This document shows positions 35,858-43,256 of a stretch of 64,000 nucleotides of DNA, in pieces (within the stretch, counting starts at the first letter, position 1; every line of letters begins with the position of its first letter). Source of the DNA: AC-37 sp036389295. Its GTDB lineage: Bacteria > Actinomycetota > Thermoleophilia > Solirubrobacterales > Thermoleophilaceae. Position numbers and translations under genes: made by a program. The notes under the pieces were generated by a model. The model did not search any database. It had not been told where the DNA came from and saw only the letters and a program-made list of their open reading frames with translations. The stretch is taken from NCBI GenBank assembly GCA_036389295.1, contig DASVQB010000039.1, positions 1 to 64,000 on the forward strand. The letters are read 5' to 3'.

Positions 35858-36804
35858 GCGCCCCGCGCGCGACCGTCGTCGTCGCGACCCGCGACCGTGT
35901 GGGCCGGCTGCGGGCGCTGCTCGAGTCGCTGCGGGGGCAGACGGCCGGGGACTTCGAGGTGGTGGTCGTCGACGACGGCTCGGTCGGCGGCGGCGTGCGC
36001 GAGCTGCTGGGGCGCGAGCAGGGAGGGCTCGACGTGCGGGCCGTGCTCCGCCCCGGCGCCGGCGGGCCGTCGGCCGCGCGCAACGACGGCTGGCCGCTCG
36101 CCCGGGCTCCACTGGTGGCCTTCGTCGACGACGACTGCGTCGCCACCCCGGGCTGGCTCGCCGCCCTGCTCGCGGCCGCCGACTCGGAGCCGGGCGCGAT
36201 CGTCCAGGGCCGCACGCTCCCCGACCCCCGCGAGGCCAGGCGGCTCGGCCCGTACTCGCGCTCGCTCTGGGTCGAGGCGCAGGGGCCGTACTACCAGGCC
36301 TGCAACATCCTCTACCCGCGCGAGCTGCTCGAGCGCCTCGGCGGATTCGACGCCGAGGCGTTCCCGCACGTCGGCGAGGACACCGACCTGGCGTGGCGCG
36401 CGATCGCCGCGGGCGCCCGGATCGCCTTCGCCCCCGACGCGCTGGTGCACCACGCCGTCGTGCGGCTCGGCCCGGCCGGCAAGCTCCGGCTCGCGACCCG
36501 CTGGACGCCCTCGATCCGCCTGTTCGCCCGCCACCGCGCCCTGCGCGCCGAGCACCTCACCTACGGGATCTTCTGGAAGGGGTCGCACTACCTGCTGGTC
36601 CGCGCGCTGCTCGGCCTCGCCCTGGCCCGCCGCGCCCGCCCGCTGGCCCTCTGGCTCGCGGCGCCGTACGTCCGCCACCTGCTGGAGCGGGGCCGGGTCG
36701 AGGGCGGCGGACCGCTTCACGCGCCCTACCACGCCGTGTACGACCTGGTCGAGCTGGCGGCGGTGCTCCGCGGCGCGATCCGCTACCGCACCCTGGTCGT
36801 CTAG
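35854..36804 (+). CDS. Glycosyltransferase family 2
   Basis: The 316-residue GT-A enzyme has ATVVVATRDRVGRLRALLES, VVDDGSVGGG, the DXD-type FVDDDCVATPG and VGEDTDLAWRAI. The end reads AAVLRGAIRYRTLVV, the same tail seen in the GT2 enzymes at 24595 and 34121. ACNILYPRELLERLGGF is nearly the same as in the 34121 gene (CNIAYPRELLDRVGGF), so the two are close paralogues. It is coupled to the upstream methyltransferase by a GTGA overlap. Confidence 0.9.
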   Translation: MSAPRATVVVATRDRVGRLRALLESLRGQTAGDFEVVVVDDGSVGGGVRELLGREQGGLDVRAVLRPGAGGPSAARNDGWPLARAPLVAFVDDDCVATPGWLAALLAAADSEPGAIVQGRTLPDPREARRLGPYSRSLWVEAQGPYYQACNILYPRELLERLGGFDAEAFPHVGEDTDLAWRAIAAGARIAFAPDALVHHAVVRLGPAGKLRLATRWTPSIRLFARHRALRAEHLTYGIFWKGSHYLLVRALLGLALARRARPLALWLAAPYVRHLLERGRVEGGGPLHAPYHAVYDLVELAAVLRGAIRYRTLVV

Positions 36805-36829
36805 TTGCCGGTCCGTCCGGCGGAATCGT

Positions 36830-36847
36830 GAGCATCGTGCGATGCTC
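36830..36847. repeat. Short inverted repeat upstream of dCTP deaminase
   Basis: GAGCATCG and CGATGCTC (36830-36837 and 36840-36847) form an 8-bp perfect inverted repeat with a 2-base centre. It lies between the GT2 stop and the TAAACT box at 36873. It lacks a U-run and has too small a loop for a good terminator, so an operator is more likely; the regulator is unknown. Confidence 0.4.
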
Positions 36848-36936
36848 GTCTCCATGCGCGGCGGTCGCTTCCTAAACTGGCGCGAGGATGGTCGCCGAGG
36901 AGAAGAGCCGGCGGATGCGCGAGGCGAGCGCCGAGG

Positions 36937-38172
36937 GTGAGCGTGCAGGAGCTTCGAAGCCCTCGCGGAGCTGAGCGCGAGGAGCAGGAGGGCGAGCCCC
37001 GCGGCGTCCTCCCGGCGCAGGGCCTGGAGGGGGCCATCGACAAGGGATGGATCTCGGCCGGCGACTACGCCATCCGGCCGGGCAGCATCCAGCCCGCGAG
37101 CCTCGACCTGCGCCTCGGCCGGCGCGCGTGGTCGCTGCGGTGCAGCTTCCTGCCCGACGTCAACTCGAGCGTCATGTCGAGGGTCCAGGACCTGGCGTTC
37201 GAGGAGATCCCCATCGGGGCGGGCACCACCCTCGAGCGCGACCGCGCCTACCTGATCCCGCTGGTCGAGGAGCTCCGGCTTCCCGACGAGGTTCGCGGAA
37301 AGGCCAACCCGAAGAGCTCGACCGGCCGCCTGGACGTCTTCACGCGGGTGATAACCGACGGGAACCACCGCTTCGACGAGATCCGCCCCGGCTACCGGGG
37401 CAAGCTGTTCCTGGAGGTCGTCCCCCGGTCGTTCGCGGTCAAGGTCGAGGAGCTCCTGAGCCTGAACCAGCTGCGCCTCGCCGTCGGCAACCCGCGCATG
37501 GGGGACGACGAGCTGCGCCAGGCTCACGAGGAGTTCCCGCTCCTCTACCTCGGCGAGCGCAGGATCCCCACCGAGGACCTCGCGATCTCCGACGGGCTCT
37601 TCCTGAGCGTCGACCTCAGCGGACCGCCCAGCCGGATCGTCGGCTACCGGGCGAAGAAGAACAGCCACCGGCTCGACCTCGCGAGGATCCGGGCCTACGA
37701 CTGGCGCGACTACTGGGAGCCCGTCTACCCGGAGCGCGGGGGGCGCGTCGTGCTGGAGCCGGAGATCTTCTACCTGCTGCTCTCGTCGGAGCGCGTCTGC
37801 GTCCCTCCGGACTACGCGGCCGAGATGATGGCCTACGACCCCACGGCCGGGGAGCTGCGCACCCACTACGCCGGGTTCTTCGACCCCGGCTTCGGTTACG
37901 CCGAGACCGGCGGGCGGTTCGGCTCCCGGGCCGCCCTGGAGGTGCGCGCGCGCGACGTCGCGTTCATGGTCGAGCACGGCCAGCCCATATGCAAGCTCGC
38001 CTTCGAGCGAATGCTGGAGCCGCCCGACAAGCTCTACGGCGACGCCGCGGGCTCGAACTACCAGGGGCAGGAGACGATGCTCAGCAAGCACTTCGTCGAG
38101 CAGGCTCGGTCGACCGCGGGCGAGTCGGAGACCGCGGCCCAGCATCCGGCCGCCACCCCCCTGTTCGACTAG
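36937..38172 (+). CDS. dcd: Two-domain dCTP deaminase (2'-deoxycytidine 5'-triphosphate deaminase)
   Basis: The 411-residue product is about twice the length of ordinary Dcd and seems to be the bimodular form. Repeat 1 has IQPASLDLRLG and the dUTPase-fold signature KANPKSSTGRLDVFTRVI. Repeat 2 has THYAGFFDPGFGY and later LAFERMLEPP. The enzyme converts dCTP to dUTP for dTTP synthesis. The GTG at 36937 has no strong ribosome site and follows a short frame (36888-36974) in another phase. The gene is out of place among polysaccharide genes. Other starts within the first 20 codons are possible. Confidence 0.85.
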   Translation: MSVQELRSPRGAEREEQEGEPRGVLPAQGLEGAIDKGWISAGDYAIRPGSIQPASLDLRLGRRAWSLRCSFLPDVNSSVMSRVQDLAFEEIPIGAGTTLERDRAYLIPLVEELRLPDEVRGKANPKSSTGRLDVFTRVITDGNHRFDEIRPGYRGKLFLEVVPRSFAVKVEELLSLNQLRLAVGNPRMGDDELRQAHEEFPLLYLGERRIPTEDLAISDGLFLSVDLSGPPSRIVGYRAKKNSHRLDLARIRAYDWRDYWEPVYPERGGRVVLEPEIFYLLLSSERVCVPPDYAAEMMAYDPTAGELRTHYAGFFDPGFGYAETGGRFGSRAALEVRARDVAFMVEHGQPICKLAFERMLEPPDKLYGDAAGSNYQGQETMLSKHFVEQARSTAGESETAAQHPAATPLFD

Positions 38173-38185
38173 CTTCGACCGGTCG

Positions 38186-40543
38186 TCATCCGTCGACCCT
38201 CGCCGGAGCGGCGGTCGACGGGCGGTCGGCCGCCGCCGTGCCGGTGACCGCGGGCAGGCCGGCGCGGGCGGCGAGTGCGCGGGCGAGCGCGAGCGAGCGG
38301 GGGTCACCGGCCGCGCGGAGCTCGCGGACGCCGGCGCGGCGCAGCCGGAGCGCGGGGGCGGCCGTGTGCCACGGGCTCTCGCCCGTCGGCGCGGCGGATG
38401 CTCGCCCCGCCGCCGGGCGGCGGGCGGCCGCGAGCGCGCGCGAGGTCCGGAGCGGGTGCCGGGCGGCCAGCCGGGCGACGGCCAGCGCGCGGCGGGCGTG
38501 CCCGTCGTCCTCGGCGTAGCGGGCGCGGAGCCCGTGCGCCGCGGCGCGGTCGGGACGCTCCGGCCGGCGGGCGGCCTCGACCACGGCGATGCCCGGCTCC
38601 GCCGCCAGCGCGCGGGCGGCCTCCGCCGCCGCCGTCGTCGGGAACTCGCCGGCCACGAGGGCGCGGGCGGCCCCGAGGGGGCGCGGCGGCGCGGCCGGCC
38701 GGGCCGCCGGCGCGTCGTTGCTCATCAGCCAGCCGGCTCCCTCCGCCAGCGCCACCAGGCCGTCCAGCGCCTTGAACGCGGCCCGCTCGCGGCTGCCGGT
38801 CGCGAGCCAGGCCGCCGTGCCCGCCGCGCTGCGGGCGAGCCGGCGCGCCACGCGCGGCCGCGGGGACGAGCCGGGAGCGCGGCGGTCCATCCACGCGATC
38901 GCGGCCGAGTAGCGGGCCATCTGGCGGAGCAGCGGCGCGACCCGCTCGCGGTGGCGGTGCTCGGCGGCCGCCGGCTCGCGGTAGGCCAGCGTCCAGCCGG
39001 CGTCCTGGAGCCGCCAGCAGAGGTCCTGGTCGCCGCCCGACCGCAGGCCCTCGAGGAACCCGCCGACCTCGTCCAACACCGCCCGCCGCACCAGGAGGTT
39101 GGCCGTGATGCCGTACGGCCGGTGGACGTCGCGCATGTGCGCCGCCTGGCTGAGGTGGCGCCGGGACGCGGCGTAGCGGGCGACGAGCGCGGACCGCCCC
39201 GGGTCCGCGACGATCCCTCCGGCCACCGCGCCGCAGCGGTCCTCGATCGGCTCGCGGAACAGGTCGTCGAGGAGCCCCGGCAGCGGTCGGCAGTCGGCGT
39301 CGAGGAAGAGGATCCAGTCGCGGGAGGTGGCGTCGGCGCCGACGTTGCGCGCGTGGTAGGACGAGCGCTCGGCGGTGGCGGCCACGACGCGCGCGTACTC
39401 CGGGACGGGCACGCCGGCGAGGGTCGGAGCGCCGGCGGGCGGCGACCCGTTGTCCACGACCACGACCTCGTCGCCCGGCCCGAGCGTCAGTCCGCCGAGC
39501 GCCTCGAGCAGCGCCCGCGCGTCGTCCGCCCCGCCGAGGAACGGCACCACCACGCTCACGGCGGGCCGCGGCCGGTCGCCGGCGGGCGGCACCGCCCCGT
39601 AGCCGCGCCGGGCCGGGTGCTCGTCCAGGACCGGCGGCCCCGCGTAGCCGCGGGCGAACGCGCCGAGGTGGGCGGCGCGGAGCCACGCGTCGCGCACCGC
39701 CCGCGGCGCGCGCGGGGGCGGCTCGCGCCGCAGCCCGTCCACGGCCGCGAGCGCGCGCCCCGCGGCCAGCCGCGCCCGCCCCGCCGGCGGCCCGGGCAGC
39801 GGCCTCCGGTGGTCGTGGAGCGCGTGCAGCAGCCGTGCGCCCCTCCCCACCGCCTCCATCCGCCCGAGCGACTCGGCCATCCCGTACGCGTGCGCGTGAT
39901 GCACGACGAGCCCCGGCCGGTGCTCGAACCGCAGCCCGCGGTCGGCCAGCCGCAGCCCCAGGTCGAGGTCCTCGAACCCGTACTCGACGAACCGCTGGTC
40001 GAAGCCGGCGACCTCGAGCAGCGCCCGCCGCGGGACGGACACGTTCCCCGTGTAGAAGGTCGCCGGCCCCGGCGGCTCGCGCTCGAGGCGCGCGAGGTCC
40101 ACCATGTGCCCGGCCCGCTCGAGCCAGTCCATGACCGGCGTGCGCGGCGCGCCCCACTCGATCCGCCCGACGACGGCGCGCGGCGGGCCGTCCTCGTCCG
40201 AGTGGGCGGCGAGGTGGCCGCTCACGAGCCCGGGCCCGGCCGGCACGCAGTCGTCGCCGAGGAACAGCAAGAGCGGGGCGCGCGCCTCCGCGATCCCGCG
40301 GTTGCGCGCGGCGGCGGCGCCCGGCGCCTCCTCTCGGAGGGCCCGCAGCCACCCGCCGGGCTCGGTCGCCGCGCGCTCGCGGAGCCGCTCGAACGAGCCG
40401 TCCCGCGAGCCGTTGTCCACCACGACCACCTCCGCGCGGGTCCCGCCCAGGTCCTGCTCCGCCAGCGCGTCGAGCGTCCGGCCGAGCACCTGCCAGCGGT
40501 CGCGGGTCGGGATCACCACGGTGATGTCCGGCGGCCCGGGCAT
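38186..40543 (-). CDS. Protein with two glycosyltransferase family 2 domains
   Basis: The 785-residue product carries two GT-A domains. Domain 1 (about residues 1-260) has ITVVIPTRDRWQVLG, VVDNGSRDGS, FLGDDCVPAGPG and YGFEDLDLGLRL. Domain 2 (about residues 325-560) has VSVVVPFLGGADDARAL, VVDNGSPPAG, FLDADCRPLPG and GGDQDLCWRLQ. A long Ala/Arg-rich helical tail of about 200 residues follows. Such tandem enzymes can add two different sugars or alternate in chain extension. The ATG lies 9 bases after TAACCT (40558-40553). It diverges from the GT2 at 40597. Confidence 0.85.
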   Translation of the reverse strand: MPGPPDITVVIPTRDRWQVLGRTLDALAEQDLGGTRAEVVVVDNGSRDGSFERLRERAATEPGGWLRALREEAPGAAAARNRGIAEARAPLLLFLGDDCVPAGPGLVSGHLAAHSDEDGPPRAVVGRIEWGAPRTPVMDWLERAGHMVDLARLEREPPGPATFYTGNVSVPRRALLEVAGFDQRFVEYGFEDLDLGLRLADRGLRFEHRPGLVVHHAHAYGMAESLGRMEAVGRGARLLHALHDHRRPLPGPPAGRARLAAGRALAAVDGLRREPPPRAPRAVRDAWLRAAHLGAFARGYAGPPVLDEHPARRGYGAVPPAGDRPRPAVSVVVPFLGGADDARALLEALGGLTLGPGDEVVVVDNGSPPAGAPTLAGVPVPEYARVVAATAERSSYHARNVGADATSRDWILFLDADCRPLPGLLDDLFREPIEDRCGAVAGGIVADPGRSALVARYAASRRHLSQAAHMRDVHRPYGITANLLVRRAVLDEVGGFLEGLRSGGDQDLCWRLQDAGWTLAYREPAAAEHRHRERVAPLLRQMARYSAAIAWMDRRAPGSSPRPRVARRLARSAAGTAAWLATGSRERAAFKALDGLVALAEGAGWLMSNDAPAARPAAPPRPLGAARALVAGEFPTTAAAEAARALAAEPGIAVVEAARRPERPDRAAAHGLRARYAEDDGHARRALAVARLAARHPLRTSRALAAARRPAAGRASAAPTGESPWHTAAPALRLRRAGVRELRAAGDPRSLALARALAARAGLPAVTGTAAADRPSTAAPARVDG

Positions 40544-40596
40544 CGGCGCCAGAGGTTATTCGCGGCCGGCGCCGGCTCAGGTAGCCTGCCCCCGCG

Positions 40597-41559
40597 ATGC
40601 CCGACTCGCAGCCGCACGTCGCCGTCGTCGTCCTCTCCTGGAACCGCTGCGACGACACGCTCGCCTGCCTCGACTCCCTCCGGCGCGTGCGCTGGGACCG
40701 CCTGTCGCCGATCCTCGTCGACAACGGGTCGACCGACGGAACGCTCGAGGCGGTAGGGAGCCGCTTCCCCGAGGTCGAGCTGATCCGCAGCGAGGAGAAC
40801 CTCGGCTTCGCCGAGGGCAACAACGTAGGGCTGCGCGCGGCGCTCGCGGCCGGGGCCGACTACGTGCTGATCCTCAACAACGACACCGTCGCGGACGAGC
40901 GGCTCGTCGAGGAGCTGGTCGCGGAGGCGAGGCGCCGGCCGGACGCGGCGGCGCTCTGCCCGATGATCTACTACGTCGACCCGCCGGACCGGATCTGGTA
41001 CGCGGGCGCCCGCTTCGACCCCCGCGCGATCCACAACGGGCGCCACACCGGCTACGGCGAGCGCGACCGCGGGCAGTACGGCGCCGTGCGCGAGATCGGC
41101 CGGGCGACCGGCGCCGCCATGCTCGTCTCCCGGGAGGCGATCGAGCGGGTCGGCTACCTCGACGGCCGGCTGTTCCTCCAGGTGGAGGACGTGGAGTGGT
41201 CGCTCCGGATGCGCGCGGCCGGGTACCGGATCCTGTTCGTGCCGGCCGGGAAGGTCTGGCACCACGTGTCGGTGGCGAGCGGCGGCGAGCGCGCGACCGC
41301 GACGGCCTACTACGAGATGCGGAACACGCTCGAGGTGTGCGCGCGGCACGCCCCGCTCCGCGGGCTGGCCGGGCCGCGGCGCGAGCTCGGGATGCTGGTC
41401 GTCCACCTGCTGCACGCCCGCCTGGCGCCGAGCCCGCTCCGCAACCTCCGCGCGGTGATCGACGGCTGGCGCGACTTCCGCGCGGGCAGGCTCGGCCCGC
41501 GCCACCCGCGCGAGACCGCGCCCCTGCCGGCCCGCGTGGCCGCGCACACGCGGGCCTGA
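40597..41559 (+). CDS. Glycosyltransferase family 2 (rhamnosyltransferase-like)
   Basis: The 320-residue GT-A protein reads VAVVVLSWNRCDDTLACLDSL, NGSTDGT, ENLGFAEGNNVGLR, ILNNDTVAD and LFLQVEDVEWSLR. This pattern is close to WbbL/rhamnosyltransferase-type GT2 enzymes. The ATG lies 9 bases after TAGCCT (40582-40587). It heads a rightward unit with the asparagine-synthetase-like gene and the deacetylase-methyltransferase fusion. Confidence 0.88.
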   Translation: MPDSQPHVAVVVLSWNRCDDTLACLDSLRRVRWDRLSPILVDNGSTDGTLEAVGSRFPEVELIRSEENLGFAEGNNVGLRAALAAGADYVLILNNDTVADERLVEELVAEARRRPDAAALCPMIYYVDPPDRIWYAGARFDPRAIHNGRHTGYGERDRGQYGAVREIGRATGAAMLVSREAIERVGYLDGRLFLQVEDVEWSLRMRAAGYRILFVPAGKVWHHVSVASGGERATATAYYEMRNTLEVCARHAPLRGLAGPRRELGMLVVHLLHARLAPSPLRNLRAVIDGWRDFRAGRLGPRHPRETAPLPARVAAHTRA

Positions 41560-41561
41560 CC

Positions 41562-43256
41562 TTGTCCCTCGACCGCTGCCTGTTCCTGGCGCGGACCGCC
41601 CGCGAGGACGGCCGGGCCGAGCTCGAGCGGAGGATCGAGCGGCTCGCCGCCTTCCACGGCGGGACCGCGTCGTGGCGGTTCGTGGGCCGGCTCGCGGCCG
41701 CCGGCGCGGTGCGGCCCGACGGGGCCGAGGAGACGCTGGACGCCCCGCTCGCGTTCGGCGAGCCGCTGCCGCCCGCGCTCGCGGGCGTCGAGGCCCTGCT
41801 CGACGCCTCCGCGGGCGAGCTGCGAGCCCTGGAGGGGACCGTGGCGGCGCTCGCGGTCGGCGGCGAGCGCGCCTGCATCGCCGCCGGGGCGTGCGCGCCG
41901 GGCACGCTCTACGCCGCGACGTCCGGGCCGATCGACGCCTGGAGCACGCACGCCGTCGCCGCGTCGTGGCTGGCGCTCGGCCGCGCGCGCGTGGACTCGG
42001 CCGCGCTGCCCGAGCAGCTCGCCGCGGAGTTCGTCGGCGGCGAGCGGTGCCTCGTCGAGGGCGTCCGCGCGCTGCCCCAGGCGGTCCGGATCGCGGTGAC
42101 CGACGACGGCGCCGAGCTGCTCGACTTCTGGCCGCTCGGGGAGCGGTGGCGAGCGGTCGACGAGGACGCCGCCGCCGCTCACGTGGAGGAGCACCTGCTG
42201 AGGACGCTCGAGCGGCGGGCCGGCGCGGCCGGCGAGCCGTACGCCAGCCTCACCGCCGGGCTCGACAGCCGCGTGGTGGCGGTCGCGCTGCGCGAGCTGG
42301 GGCTGCGGCCGTGCACGTTCGCGTGGGGCCAGCCCGGCGACGGCGACGTGCGCGGCGGCGCCGATGTCGCGGCCGCGCTCGGGCTCGACCACACGGCCGT
42401 CGAGTACGAGTGGCTCGGCGACGACGAGGCCCTCGACGCCGCCCGCCGCGAGGCGCGCTGGTCGGAGGGCGCAGTGCACGTGGGGTTCGCGCGGCTCGCC
42501 TGGCCGGAGGGGATGCCCGCGTTCGTGACGGGCGCGGGGGGCGAGCTGGGGCGCGCGTTCTACTACCGCGACCGCGCGCCGGACGGCGAGGACGCGTCCG
42601 GCGAGGAGCTGGCCGGCGCGCTCGCGCGGCTGCTCGAGCCGCGGATCGCGGGCGCGCGGCGGGAGGCGCGGGACGCGCTCGCGGGCAGCGCGCGGTCGTG
42701 GGTCGACGCGGCGCTCGCGGCCGGGCACAGCGGGTGGCGGGCGCTCGACGTGGTGTACGGCGAGCAGCGGCTGCGGCGCTGGCTGCGCGGGATGCTGCCG
42801 CGCCTGTCGGCCCCGATGGTGCCCGCGTTCGCCACCCCGGAGGTGGCCCGCGGGCTGGTCTCGCTCCCGCTCGCGGACCGCCTGTCCGACGGCTTCCACC
42901 GCGGCTTCCTGGAGTCACGGGCGCCGGACCTGGCTCCGCCCGCCGAGCCGTCGCGGGCCGGGCGGCCGGGCGGGCTCCGGCGAGCGGCGGGAAGGCTGCC
43001 CGGCCTCGGTCGCATGCGACGGGCGGAGCCGTCCGCGCTCGCCGGCCGCTGGGACGAGCGCGCGCGGTTCCGCGAGTGGGTGGTCGACGGCGTGCTCGCC
43101 TCGCCGCTCGTCGTCGAGCCGCTCGGCGAGCGCTGGGCGCGCCGCACCCGCGACCGGTTCCTGGCGGGCGACGCGCAGGCCGAGGCGCACGCCCTGGCGG
43201 CGGCCGCGCCGGTGGCGCTGGCGGAGGAGCTGCGGAGGCTCGAGCGCGATGGGTGA
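41562..43256 (+). CDS. Asparagine-synthetase-like protein lacking the glutaminase Cys
   Basis: The 564-residue product has a PP-loop ATPase domain (SLTAGLDSRVVAVAL, matching the SGGXDS loop with Thr-Ala for Gly-Gly; then ADVAAALGLDH and FVTGAGGELGRAFYY). It belongs to the asparagine synthetase B C-terminal family. The N-terminal 180 residues resemble a worn class II amidotransferase fold (LVEGVRALPQAVRIAV), but there is no N-terminal catalytic Cys. It probably adenylates a carboxylate for amide formation with another amine donor, perhaps on a uronic-acid sugar. The start is taken as TTG at 41562, two bases after the GT2 stop. It overlaps the next gene by 8 bases. Confidence 0.75.
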   Translation: MSLDRCLFLARTAREDGRAELERRIERLAAFHGGTASWRFVGRLAAAGAVRPDGAEETLDAPLAFGEPLPPALAGVEALLDASAGELRALEGTVAALAVGGERACIAAGACAPGTLYAATSGPIDAWSTHAVAASWLALGRARVDSAALPEQLAAEFVGGERCLVEGVRALPQAVRIAVTDDGAELLDFWPLGERWRAVDEDAAAAHVEEHLLRTLERRAGAAGEPYASLTAGLDSRVVAVALRELGLRPCTFAWGQPGDGDVRGGADVAAALGLDHTAVEYEWLGDDEALDAARREARWSEGAVHVGFARLAWPEGMPAFVTGAGGELGRAFYYRDRAPDGEDASGEELAGALARLLEPRIAGARREARDALAGSARSWVDAALAAGHSGWRALDVVYGEQRLRRWLRGMLPRLSAPMVPAFATPEVARGLVSLPLADRLSDGFHRGFLESRAPDLAPPAEPSRAGRPGGLRRAAGRLPGLGRMRRAEPSALAGRWDERARFREWVVDGVLASPLVVEPLGERWARRTRDRFLAGDAQAEAHALAAAAPVALAEELRRLERDG

